From Salticus scenicus (taxonomy: Eukaryota > Arthropoda > Arachnida > Araneae > Salticidae), in assembly GCA_963930645.1 (NCBI GenBank), contig OZ005648.1:271633830-271697829 (forward strand): a stretch of DNA of 64,000 nt. Direction: 5' to 3'. The translations under genes were made by a program, and so were the position numbers. How positions within the stretch are numbered: the first letter of the stretch is position 1; the number at the start of each line of letters is the position of its first letter. The notes beneath the pieces are model-generated. The model searched no databases, was not told the origin of the DNA, and was given only the letters and a program-made list of their open reading frames with translations. Shown in pieces: positions 23,260 through 33,846 of this stretch.

Positions 23260-23879
23260 TGTTACGAAATTGTAAATAATTGTGTTTATTTTTGTATAAA
23301 TTCTTTCAAAGAGGCTTAGTAAGTTGATAAAGTGCTAATTTTGTGCATTTCTAGTCGTTTTAGCGTTGAAATAGCCTTATTTTCCCTTAAAAACGCATTA
23401 AAAAGCCCCAGTAATGCACGTAATGGATTTGGCGCCAAATTTGGCGACTTTTTCCCACCTTGGCGATTTTTTTGGCGACCTTGGCGAGAAAATCCTTATA
23501 TGGGATATACCAAATATGGAAGCTGTAAGTTGATTGGTTGACCACTTTCTAGAGTTTTCTCGAAAAATCTGGGCTCCATGGAACAGCATATAAGGAGCGC
23601 TTCCTCGCCAAGGGCGTTCAGTTCAGTTCAGATCTCAGTCAGCTTCGCTAGTGCTTGCATTGCTCTTAAGCCTCTTTGAGAGAGACTTGCTTCAAGTGTT
23701 ATTGGTATACAGTTTGTACTGTGGATTTGTTATTGACAGCTGTTGTTTAAGCTGTGTTTACTGTTTGAATTGAAGCTGAAACTTGGTTTATAGACCTGCA
23801 TTTTTCTGGAATTTTCTGTGAATAAATTACTGAATTTTTGTACGTTTGGCCTTTCATTCTCAGACAACTCACGAACCCC
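23260..23879 (+). repeat. Left arm: LTR lacking its last 13 bases
   Basis: Plus-strand LTR with U3 from TGTTACG, a TATA box TATAAGG at 23589-23595, initiator-like TCAGTTCAGTTCAG about 30 nt downstream, and a poly(A) signal AATAAA at 23821-23826. It ends at CACGAACCCC, where it runs into the inverted primer binding site of the right copy. Transcription from this promoter would head toward the centre of the palindrome. Confidence 0.85.
23428..23488 (+). promoter_or_regulatory. U3 cluster of GGCG motifs including TTTGGCGCCAAA
   Basis: Five TTGGCG-type motifs occur within 60 bp of the LTR U3. The first is the perfect palindrome TTTGGCGCCAAA (23428-23439), which fits the E2F consensus TTTSGCGC on both strands. 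A mirror copy is in the right arm (24350-24361). A role in transcription is inferred. Confidence 0.45.
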
Positions 23880-23892
23880 ACTCCTGACACCA
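23872..23892 (-). promoter_or_regulatory. Primer binding site complementary to tRNA-Leu 3' end
   Basis: On the minus strand, four bases after the LTR end, the sequence is TGGTGTCAGGAGTGGGGTTC. This matches the complement of a typical animal tRNA-Leu 3' end (...CCACTCCTGACA plus CCA). Its last part (GGGGTTCG) is also the inverse of the left LTR's CGAACCCC, so the junction of the palindrome falls in this shared segment. Confidence 0.8.
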
Positions 23893-23896
23893 GAAA

Positions 23897-24529
23897 TGTT
23901 GCGTACTTGGGGGTTCGTGAGTTGTCTGAGAATGAAAGGCCAAACGTACAAAAATTCAGTAATTTATTCACAGAAAATTCCAGAAAAATGCAGGTCTATA
24001 AACCAAGTTTCAGCTTCAATTCAAACAGTAAACACAGCTTAAACAACAGCTGTCAATAACAAATCCACAGTACAAACTGTATACCAATAACACTTGAAGC
24101 AAGTCTCTCTCAAAGAGGCTTAAGAGCAATGCAAGCACTAGCGAAGCTGACTGAGATCTGAACTGAACTGAACGCCCTTGGCGAGGAAGCGCTCCTTATA
24201 TGCTGTTCCATGGAGCCCAGATTTTTCGAGAAAACTCTAGAAAGTGGTCAACCAATCAACTTACAGCTTCCATATTTGGTATATCCCATATAAGGATTTT
24301 CTCGCCAAGGTCGCCAAAAAAATCGCCAAGGTGGGAAAAAGTCGCCAAATTTGGCGCCAAATCCATTACGTGCATTACTGGGGCTTTTTAATGCGTTTTT
24401 AAGGGAAAATAAGGCTATTTCAACGCTAAAACGACTAGAAATGCACAAAATTAGCACTTTATCAACTTACTAAGCCTCTTTGAAAGAATTTATACAAAAA
24501 TAAACACAATTATTTACAATTTCGTAACA
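23897..24529 (-). repeat. Right arm: complete 633-bp LTR
   Basis: Minus-strand LTR running from TGTTACG (24529) to GCAACA (23897). A mirror-image TATA box lies at 24194-24200 and AATAAA near 23963-23968. TG...CA ends, the 4-bp duplication and the downstream tRNA-Leu-type primer site indicate a Ty3/gypsy-like LTR. A diverged relative is at 60802-61404. Confidence 0.88.
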
Positions 24530-24533
24530 ATAT

Positions 24534-25059
24534 TTATTATTTTACTATCACAAACGACAGTAAAATGATAAATAATAACAAACATCAGTACTACTAACAC
24601 GTACTTAATAATAATGTTTTTACAGATTAAGTTAAATACATGCTGCAATTTAATAGTTACTAGTATCGCCCAGTGGTCGAAACTCGACCATTTTTTTTTT
24701 TTTTTTTTTTGCAAAGCGAGGCAAAGCAAAGTTATTGCCTTGTCCTAAACGGAATGCAATTGCAACACAGCTGCGGCAATTGTTTGCCGATATTCACTCT
24801 AACTGAATCAGCAGAGTTTTACTTAATATAACTATTTCTCTCTGTAGATGTTAGCCTTTCCTGAAATGAGAGAAAATCGCAACGTGAAAACGCCCCTTGT
24901 TGTGTGATACAGCCCAGAAGCTAATAGGTACCATGTCAAACCAAGGCCCAACCAAGTATCAAATTCTGTTAAATTAATTCGATTGGTTCATAAAGTACAG
25001 TGTTTGAACAAAAAAAAAAAAAAAAAAGAAAAGATATTTTTAAAAAATGGTCAAATTGA
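24534..25059. other. AT-rich non-coding stretch
   Basis: Poly(T) near 24690 and poly(A) near 25010. A segment at 24715-24960 is a little less AT-rich. No gene recognised. Confidence 0.4.
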
Positions 25060-25460
25060 GTTCGGGGAATTTCAAAACGTGTAACTTTATCGAAAACCGA
25101 AAATCTAAAACTTTTCTGAATCTTATATTTTCTACTTATATATGCAGAGGAAAGAGTAATAAATCCACTTAAAAAATAAGTAGTCAATTTCACTTAATTA
25201 AAATGCAAGGAAATCTCAAAACGTGTAAATTCATCAAAAACCGGAAATCAAAAGTTTTTATGTATCTTCTACTTGCTTCTTCTACCCACAAAAGCTAGCA
25301 ATAAAGACCCTTTTTTAAAAAATAAGTAGCCAATTTCAGTTAATTGAAACGTAAAGAAAGCTCAAAACATGTAAATTCAGCAAAAAACGGAAATCGGAAT
25401 TTTTTCCGTATCGTCAACTTATACATGCAGCAGTTAGTAACAAATCCATTTTCCTTTTAT
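25060..25460 (+). repeat. Three imperfect tandem repeats of about 145 bp
   Basis: The motif TCAAAAC(G/A)TGTAA recurs at 25072, 25216 and 25362 (steps 144 and 146). Each is followed by AAAACCGAAAATC-like and CTACTTAT-like blocks and AAAAATAAGTAG. The motif is also the hallmark of the family at 12790-13510 and 53155-53850. Confidence 0.75.
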
Positions 25461-25784
25461 TTAGTATATTAGTTGAATATTTATTGTTTAAATATCACCC
25501 TTTGAAATGAAATGTTTATGTTTACATTCGAAACTGGAAGTTGGCCATTTTTTTTTTCTGGAGTTTTGTGATTTTAAATTAAAATTTTATCAATTTTACA
25601 GAAAAAAAAGAAAAAAAAAAGTTGCACTCCAGGAGTGCCGACAGAAGTGAAAACATGAACAATTACGTGTATATTTCTTGAATCGTCAGGAAATATTTTA
25701 TTGTGCAGGAAATACTTTTAAATGAAGTGGTTTTTTATTCATTAATATAAACTAATACTACAAAAATTAGATTAAAATTTTATT

Positions 25785-26480
25785 TAATCTAACTGCAATA
25801 GAGACAGTGTCCGTAGATGAGAGAAGTCGTGTAGAGCCGCACCAGATTGTAAAACGTGAGAAAAAGGGCGACTTTGGCCTTTCTCACGGTTTTGTGAGGT
25901 CTAACTGCAACGTTTCCGGCTGCAATCTTTAAGAGACAGTAGCTGGAGATGAGAGAAGTCGTGTAGAGCCGCACCAGATTCTAAAAGCGTGGGAAAAATG
26001 GCGGCTTTGGCCTTTCTCACGGTTCTGTGAGGTCTAACTGCGACGTTTCCGGCTGCAATCTTTAAGAGACAGTGGCTGGAGATGAGAGAAGTCGTGTAGA
26101 GCCGCACCAGATTGTAAAAACGTGAGAAAAATGGCGGCTTTGACCTTTCTCACGGTTTGGTGAAGTCTAACTGGAATAGAGACAGTGTCCGGAGATGAGA
26201 GAAGTCGTGTAGAGCCGCACCAGATCGTAAAAACGTGAGAAAAATGGCGGCTTTGGCCTTTCTCACGGTTTTGTGAGGTCTAACTGCAACGTTTCCGGCT
26301 GCAATCTTTAATAGACAGTGTCCGGAGATGAGAGAAGTCGTGTAGAGCCGAACCAGATTGTAAAAACGTGAGAAAAATGGCGGCTTTGGGCTTTCTCACG
26401 GTTTTATGAGGTCTAACTGCAATAGAGACAGTGCCCGGAGATGAGAGAAGTCGTGCAGAGCCGCACCAGATTGTAAAACA
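25785..26480 (+). repeat. Minisatellite of six units with two unit lengths (about 133 and 113 bp)
   Basis: GAGAAGTCGTG recurs at 25821, 25953, 26086, 26199, 26332 and 26445, with steps 132, 133, 113, 133, 113. The short unit lacks about 20 bp (AACGTTTCCGGCTGCAATCT region). Units share AGCCGCACCAGATTGTAAAA and GGCCTTTCTCACGGTTTTGT. Markedly more GC-rich than its surroundings; open frames inside are by-products. Confidence 0.92.
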
Positions 26481-26523
26481 ATATACAGTATATAATTATT
26501 AACACTTCACATTAGCAAGTTAA

Positions 26524-26552
26524 TTGTATGATACATTATTTGTATCATACAA
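26524..26552. other. 12-bp perfect hairpin
   Basis: TTGTATGATACA, a 5-base loop, and the exact inverse, just after the minisatellite. Confidence 0.7.
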
Positions 26553-26557
26553 GGATG

Positions 26558-26690
26558 GAAAACGTCAGCTGACGATGACGGGAGTTCAATGATTTTTGTT
26601 CACCCAAAAGTTTTCACTTCAAATGGAAAGCGTCAGCTGACGATGACGCGAGTTCAATGATTTTTGTTCACCCAAAAGTGCTCAACGGGC
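26558..26690 (+). repeat. Direct duplication of about 55 bp containing CGTCAGCTGACG
   Basis: The block from the 12-bp palindrome CGTCAGCTGACG through GAGTTCAATGATTTTTG and TTCACCCAAAAG occurs twice, about 66 bp apart. TTTTCACTTCAA follows in both. Confidence 0.8.
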
Positions 26691-27446
26691 CTAAAGAAGT
26701 TTTCACTTCAATAACTCAACCAAACACATGTAGACAGTAACTTATATATAACTATACCCAAATATCGGAATTAAAATCGGCAGATAATTTCCGTTATTTT
26801 TTAATAATTTTTTACAAAAAATCCAATGGACGATTAACATAGAAAATCTTTTTCATGGCTCCATGGACAGACAGTAACGTCATCACTTCGCTTGCGTATA
26901 TAGTGATGCTACATTATACAAATTACTGTGTCTATGGTTTTATTTGAGCTTTATGAAATTGCCAGATTTAACAACTTTCTACTTTTAGGTATTTTTTAAT
27001 GTAAAGGAATACGTGTATAAAAGGGAAAAATGGGGGAAAATGCATAAAAAATAAATGTATTTTTGAATACCTTCTTGACATTGTAAGAAAATAATATTTG
27101 TATTCGCACCTTCCATGCCTTTCGAATGATACCATTTTCAACCCTCTACTCCCATAATTAATATGTTAAAAAGGGACTACAAATTTTATGCTTGCCTATT
27201 ATTAATATATAGATTAGGAAAAACTAATTTTTGTGTTTTTGCTCTAGCAAAAGTTTTGATTAAATTATCCAATTAAGGTTAGACTAAATAAAAAATATTC
27301 TTAGCTTAAATTCTCTAAAATATTAAAAATGAACCTATATTAACAGGAAATCAATTTAGCTAACTTTCTTAGAGCTGTTTTCAAATTGAAACTTTCTATT
27401 TTCTGATAAATTCATGGTGTCATTTTTATTAGTAAATAAAATGAAT
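26691..27446. other. AT-rich non-coding stretch
   Basis: Nothing recognised. Confidence 0.4.
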
Positions 27447-27504
27447 GAAATTTACCTATTCTCGTGAAATTTACCTATTCTACATGAAATTTACCTATTC
27501 TCGT
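27447..27504 (+). repeat. Three tandem copies of GAAATTTACCTATTCTCGT
   Basis: Units at 27447-27465, 27466-27485 (TACAT variant) and 27486-27504. Confidence 0.9.
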
Positions 27505-27534
27505 ATTCTTATATATATATCGAAATAGAGTATG

Positions 27535-27650
27535 CTAATTCTTTTAAGGAGACCCTCTACTTATCGCTGCTGGAAGCCAAAGCCACGAGTTATAATGGGG
27601 TAATAACCCACATTATAATTCGTTAACTAACATATATTTTAAACTTCTAG
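27535..27650. repeat. Dispersed repeat, inverted relative to 22731-22850
   Basis: See the partner copy; the shared cores are CTCTACTTATCG and GGAAGCCAAAGC. Confidence 0.65.
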
Positions 27651-28273
27651 TTTCATATTTAGAAAATTCATGATCGTTAAATCAGTTCTTGTTTTTCAAA
27701 GGTAGGTTTATTTATTTTTCAAATCGTATAATTTATTTCCCCATGTAAATTTTGAAAGATAAAATAAGAAAAAGAAAATTATTGAAAATTTTAAACAATG
27801 TGAAAATGAGAGTTCACAGAAAATTAATATATTACAGAAAACTCGGCAAAATTTGCATAGAAATTATGGTTTATATATATCTACACTCTTAAAGATGTGA
27901 AAGTAATTAAAAATTAAACTCGCCCCCAAAAAGATGTCGGGGATAAACCTGGAGGAAAAAGAAAAACTATTTAGAAAATTCTTAATGATACTGATATAAA
28001 ATTATGCTGATGAACTCCCCGCTCCTTAAATCGTCCCAGATCCCAGGAAAAAAAGATCCTTCTTTAATGGGTGTTCAAATAATTCAATTTGTTTATCCAA
28101 GAAATTTTTAGTAAATTTATGTCAGTAAACACTGAAATTCCATCACGTTGAATAGAATATAACCATGTTAAAATGCACTTAAGAAATTCTATTTGTAGAC
28201 AGTAATGGTACCAAATTCTTCTGTGTGTCTACAAGCACTATACACAATACATATCATTCAAATACTACACACA

Positions 28274-28307
<34 letters not shown>

Positions 28308-29190
28308 TGATAACTCTAAATGATATTGGTATAAAATGAATTGTGGTCGAAAGCGCAAGAAGGGTGAAAGAAATTTCGGGCAAATCATGATGCCTGCATC
28401 GTCATATTTTTGGTTTTCCTATTATTTTACTGTAGCATAGATACATATTACTTGATGTTGCATGATTGCATATTTATGATCACACACACACACACACACA
28501 CAAAAAAAAAAAAAAACTTTGATCCTTTTTTACTAAACTTTTTAAGGTTTTTTAAAATCTCTTGGGTGAAAGTTTTTTTATTTAAGTGTCTTCATCTGGC
28601 AATCCTGTAGTTCTTGCGTCCGTAGGCTGTCACCTAGACTCGCCTAACTGTAAAACCGGCCCAGAAATTTTCAGATGCTTCTGATTTCCTTGCAAGAGCT
28701 ATTATATACTATATATTACAAAAAGAGGTAAACGTAGGGTTCTTGAAGAATCAAGATGCAGGACCTAATAGAAACTCTAATTTTCTCTTTTGTAAGTCAT
28801 GCATGTTTTTGATTCGTATCAGAGATCTTTATAAAAGAGATACACATTTGCTGTGTATGTCTCTTTCTTCCTCATGACTCGCTAAGTGATGGTTTTGCTT
28901 ATAATGACTACAACAATAATGCAGGTAGAATTTATAGTTTTTTTTTAGAAGTGTTTTAGGTAACAATTTTGAGCCAATTTTTTACTCCTCGGACCTTCAA
29001 AATGTTATTAATAAAAAAGAAAATTGTAGGATTCTTTAAGTAACTACTTGAAACTATAATTTTATCTTTCGACAATTAAAAAGAGCTTTTTAGTTCAGCT
29101 CTGATCCTCTACAATTATATGACATTTTTTAAAAACATCCTGAAAAAATAATTAAATCCATTCGATATTTATCTTACTGGAATTATGAAT
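27651..29190. other. AT-rich stretch with two (CA)n-poly(A) tracts
   Basis: No gene. (CA)11 followed by about 20 A at 28266-28307 and (CA)11 followed by about 14 A at 28481-28516. The similar layout may reflect 3' tails of retroposed sequences, but bodies were not identified. Confidence 0.5.
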
Positions 29191-30354
29191 TAGTTCCCCA
29201 TCATACTCTATAGGTATGAGGAACTTAGGTAACCGTGAAAATTTTCGACCTCGGTTTTTTGACTTTTCTACACATTTTCAGGTGTGAGGAATCCGAAAAT
29301 GACAAAATTTGTATGGTGTCCGTCCGTAGGGTGTCTGTTAGTGTGACAGTCCGTTAGTGTGTCAGTGTGTTAGTCCGTTAGTTTGTTAGTCTTTTAACAC
29401 GATATCTCACGAACAAATGATCGCAGAGAGGTCAGATCAGTTTTAAAATATTACTTTCGATACTGGCAAGAAACCTATTCATTTGCAACATTCGAATTGA
29501 AAAACTTCGTAAGTTATTAGAAATTTACGATTTTCTTAACATGGGAGAATAGGACAAAAATTCACTTAAACGTGCATTTAATGGAAACTTTTTACTGTAA
29601 AAATGTCAGACCAGTTTTAAAATATCAGTTTTGATGCCGGAATGAACATCAGTAACTATAAATATGCTCCTTTGGAAATTTCGCAAGTTATTGGAAATTT
29701 ACGCATTTCTTAACCTGGCAGTATAGGGCAAAATTTCACATAAACGTCAATCTTGAGGGATATTTTCATCGTAAAGATGTCAAACCGCTTTCGAAATATT
29801 ATTTAGGATACTGTGGCATGAATATCATAGACTATGATTTTTCCAATTTAAAAAATTCGTAAGTTATTTGGAATTTACGATTTACTTAATATGTCAGAAT
29901 AAGGCAAAATTGAGCATAAACTTCCATTTTGAGGATCCTAAATACATTAGACAACTTCAAAATTACGTTTATGATATTTGTTTGAACATGATTGAATACA
30001 AATATTCTGATAGGAAAATTTCGTAAATTATTCGTAATTTACGATTTTATCAACATAGCGAAATTGTAAATATTTCATATAAATATGAATTTTGAAGATT
30101 ATTGCATTGGAAATAGTAGCATGAAAACTAAACAACGGAATTGACCCCCATAAAATAAATTAATAGATTAGAATAAGATAAACATATCGAAGTGAACGGT
30201 GGATAGCCTATTAGGCGGGGATTTTATTCTGTCACTGTATCAAGCTTTGGTCAAATTCATTTCTTTTAACATGATTATAATATGTCTCGCACTAGAAATT
30301 TCTGAGAACATAAATATGATGGGGAACTGAGCAGAGTCCACCTATGCCAACTAG
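29191..30354 (+). mobile_element. 172-bp-unit family, copy A (4 units)
   Basis: Starts TAGTTCCCCATC with an imperfect fold-back (AGTTCCCCAT...ATGAGGAACT) and ends GCCAACTAG. Subterminal GATGGGGAACT about 35 bp before the end is the inverse of the start. It carries four imperfect internal units of about 165-176 bp, each with TTCGTAA...TTTACGA. Non-coding. Insertion between T residues and the asymmetric inverted termini suggest a Helentron-like (rolling-circle) non-autonomous element; class assignment is tentative. Confidence 0.75.
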
Positions 30355-30358
30355 TTTT

Positions 30359-31685
30359 TAGTTCCCCATTATACTATAGGTATGGGGAACTTAGGTAATC
30401 GTGAAAAATTTCGACCTCGGTTTTTTTACTTTTTTATACGTTTTCAGGTGTGAGGAATCCGAAAATGACAAAATTTGTATGGTGTCTGTCTGTAGAGTGT
30501 CTGTTAGTGTGTCAGTCCGTTAGTGTGTTAGTCCGGTAGTTTGTTAGTCTGTTTACACGATATCTCACGAACAAATGATCGCAGAGAGGTCAGAGCAGTT
30601 TTAAAATATTCCTTTCGATTCTGGCAAGAACCCTATTCATTTGCAACATTCGAATTAAAAAACTTCGTAAGTTATTAGAAAATTTACGATTTTCTTAACA
30701 TGGGAGAATAGGACAAAAATTCACTTAAACGTGCATTAAATGGAAACTTTTTACTGTAAATATCAGACCAGTTTTAAAATATCAGTTTTGATGCCGGAAT
30801 GAACATCAGAAACTATAAATATGCTACTTTGAAAATTTCGCAAGTTATTGGAAATTTACGAATTTCTTAACATGTGGCAGTATAGGGCAAAATTTCACAT
30901 AAACGTCAATTTTGAGAGATATTTTCATCGTAAAGATGTCAGACTACTTTTGAAATATTACTTAGGACACTGGCATGAATATTAATGACTATGAATTTCC
31001 CAATATAAAAATTTCGTAAGTTATTGGAAATTTACGAATTTCTTAACATGGCAGAATAGAGCAAAATTTCACATAAACGTCAATCTTGAGCGATATTTTC
31101 ATCGTAAAGATGTCAAACCACTTTCGAAATATTGTTTAGAATACTGGCATGAATATCATAGACTATGATTTTTCCAATTTAAAAAATTCGTAAGTTATTT
31201 GGAATTTACGATTTACTTAACATGTCAGAATAAGGCAAAATTGAGCATAAACTTCCATTTTGAGGATCATAAATACATTAGACAACTTCAAAATTGCATT
31301 TATGATATTTGTTTGAGCATGATTGAATACAAATATTCTAATAGGAAAATTTCGTACATTATTCGTAATTTATGATTTTATCAACATAGCGAAATTGTAA
31401 ATTTTTCATATAAATATGAATTTTGAGGATTATTGCATTGGAAATAGTAGCATGAAAACTAAACAACAGAATTGACCCTGATGAAATAAATTAATAGATT
31501 AGAATAAGATAAATATATGGAAGTGAACGGTGGATAGCCTATTAGGCGGTGATTTCATTCTGTCACTGTATCAAGCTTTGGTCGAATTCATTTCTTTTAA
31601 CACGATTATAATATGTCTCGCACTAGAAATTTATGAGAACATAAATATGATGGGGAACTGAGCAAAGTCCACCTATGCCAACTAG
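30359..31685 (+). mobile_element. 172-bp-unit family, copy B (5 units)
   Basis: Same ends as copy A and directly head-to-tail with it (CTAG, five T, then AGTTCCCC). It is 163 bp longer because of one extra internal unit: TTTACGA-type motifs at about 30682, 30852, 31027, 31203 and 31370. No coding capacity. Confidence 0.78.
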
Positions 31686-32290
31686 TTTAAAAATAAGCAA
31701 GGCAAAACACGGGGCCTCTTAACCTATTTACACGCCGCATTCAGATCCGAGTGTAATTTAAATTAGTTTTTTTTACATATTTTGCCTTCTAATGCTTTAG
31801 CTATCATTAAACGAATTAGAACGCTATCATTAAAATGGGTAAAAAAATTTTTTAAATATAATTTAAGATTATTAATTTAATATTATTATACTTAATATCA
31901 TTAATTTAATGTTATTATATTTTAATATTATATTTTAATTCAATAATGTAAGCTATTTTAAACATGCCAGCCTATTTTTAGAATCATTTGCTTATTTTTC
32001 TAAATTTTATGAATTTTTAAACTGTGTGGTAAAAGGGAAAATGAGAAAACAGGTCATTTTTATAATTTTCTGTACATATCCCCTTTTATGATTGAACTGT
32101 AATTTCTATTTCAAAAGTCATCTTTCTATTATATCTGATAATTTTTTTAATCAGTATTCATGATATTCAATTTTTAAATGAATTTTTAATTCCATGTTCC
32201 ATTTATGGAACACTGTCGTGTAAAAGGTTAAGGGCGTGGGGCCCTTGGCATGCGCCAACTGCACCTTACGGGAAATCCGCCACTATCTGT
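31686..32290 (-). mobile_element. Truncated hAT-like fragment
   Basis: The right end, read inverted from about 32284, is CAGATAGTGGCGGATTTCCC, resembling hAT ends. Subterminal inverted blocks near 31710-31735 and 32217-32250 (CTTAACCT(T/A)TTTACACG) pair up, but the left terminus is missing next to copy B. The interior is AT-rich. Confidence 0.4.
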
Positions 32291-32602
32291 TTTAATAAAT
32301 TTTTTAATAGTTATACATTTTGGGTATTGGTTGATACTTCTCTTTTGTCAATTAGCTACAAAAAAGCACACTTTTCATCAGTTGACACTAGAAAAATAAC
32401 ATTTTCATGAAATTTAGGAAAAGTTTTAGTCCAAAAATTGGGGGGGGGGGGATCTTAAAACACTTTCCACACAAATTCAACTAACTTAAAATGAGCCCTT
32501 TACAAAATTGGATTACTTTTAAAAGATTTTGCAAAATAGTGTTTTTGCAGTTATTGATCAGATAAAAAATTTGGAGAAAAAAAAGGTGATTAAGCTATTA
32601 AA
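32291..32602. other. AT-rich spacer with G11 run
   Basis: Nothing recognised except a G run at 32440-32450. Confidence 0.4.
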
Positions 32603-32720
32603 CTAGTTGGCATAGGTGGACTCTGTTCAGTTCCCCATCATATATATATATATATTGAAAAATTTCTGGAACAGGATGTTCTCTTAATATAATTATCATG
32701 TTAAGAGAAATGAATCTGAA
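32603..32720 (-). mobile_element. 172-bp-unit family, 3'-end fragment
   Basis: Only the CTAG end: AACTAGTTGGCATAGGTGGA through TTCCCCATCATAT and AAGAGAAATGAAT, followed directly by copy C in the same orientation. Confidence 0.75.
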
Positions 32721-32721
32721 A

Positions 32722-33846
32722 CTAGTTGGCATAGGTGGACTCTGCTCAATTCCCCATCATATTTATGTTCTCATAAATTTCTAGTGGGAGACATATTATA
32801 ATCATGTTAAAAGAAATGAATTTGAAAAATAATTGATACAGTGACAGAATGAAATCCCCGCCTAATAGGCTATCCACCGTTCACTTCGATATATTTATCT
32901 TATTCTAATCTATTAATTTATTTTATCAGGGTCAATTCTGTTGTTTAGTTTTCATGCAACTATTTCCAATGCAATAATCCTCAAAATTCATATTTATATG
33001 AAAAATTTACAATTTCGCTATGTTGATAAAATCGTAAATTACGAAATTTTCCTATTAGAATATCTGTATTCAATCATGTTCAAACAAATATCATAAATGT
33101 AATTTTTAAGTTGTCTAATGTATTTATGATCCTCAAAATGGAAGTTTATGCTCAATTTTGAATTATTCTGACATGTTAAGTAAATTGTAAATTCCAAATA
33201 ACTTACAAATTTTTTAAATTGGAAAAATCATAGTCTATGATATTCCTGCCAGTATCCAAAATAATATTTAAAAAGTGGTTTGACATCTTTACGATGAAAA
33301 TATCCCTCAAGATTGACGTTTATGTGAAATTTTGCTCTATTCAGCCATGTTAAGAAATTCGTAAATTTCCAATAACTTGCGAAATTTTCAAAGTAGCACT
33401 TTTATAGTTACTGATGGTCATTCCGGCATCAAAACTGATATTTTAAAACTGGTCTGACATTTTTATAGTAAAAAGTTTCCATTTAATGCACGTTTAAGTG
33501 AAATTTTGCTCTATTCTCCCATGTTAAGAAAATCGTAAATTTCTCATAACTTACGAAGTTTTTTAATTCGAATGTGGCAAATGAATAGGGTTCTTGCCAG
33601 TATCGAAAGTAATATTTTAAAACTGATCTGACCTCTCTGCGATAATTTGTTCGTGAGATATCGTGTTAACACACTAACAAACTAACGGACTGACACACTA
33701 AAAGACACCCTACAGACAGGCACCATACAAATTTTGTCATTTTCGGATTCCTCACACCTGAAAACGTATAAAAAAGTCAAAAAACCGAGGTTGAAATTTT
33801 TCACGATTACCTAAGTTCCCCATACCTATAGTATGATGGGGACCTA
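32722..33846 (-). mobile_element. 172-bp-unit family, copy C (4 units, minus)
   Basis: Complete in the minus orientation, from TAGGTCCCCATC at 33846 to CTAG at 32722, with four internal units and all family landmarks (CCGCCTAATAGGCTATCCACC near the end). Confidence 0.78.

Larger units (their letters stand above)
23256..24533. mobile_element. Palindromic LTR dimer with 4-bp target duplication ATAT
   Basis: Two 620-bp arms (23260-23879 and 23910-24529) are colinear reverse complements; every mirrored pair I compared sums to 47789, with no indel and no mismatch seen. Both outer ends are the same LTR start, TGTTACGAAATTG, and ATAT lies directly outside each (23256-23259 and 24530-24533). The 30-bp asymmetric centre carries the LTR end CAAGTACGCAACA and a primer binding site for the right copy only. 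Sequence outside the two ends is not palindromic. Confidence 0.9.

Noticed and set aside
23332..24457. Mirrored open frames of 60-75 codons in the palindrome as genes
   Set aside because: They are identical because the two arms are identical. They lie across LTR promoter and R/U5 sequence and lack protein motifs.
23260..24529. Palindrome as a long-read fold-back assembly artefact
   Set aside because: The inversion stops exactly at LTR ends, the flanks differ, and a 4-bp duplication borders it. A chimeric read would continue the inversion into the flanks. Raw-read support still cannot be checked here.
25789..26107. Repeated peptide MRLYTTSLISSHCL... as a repeat protein
   Set aside because: It is a by-product of the 133/113-bp minisatellite; frames break between units and the array is non-coding in layout.
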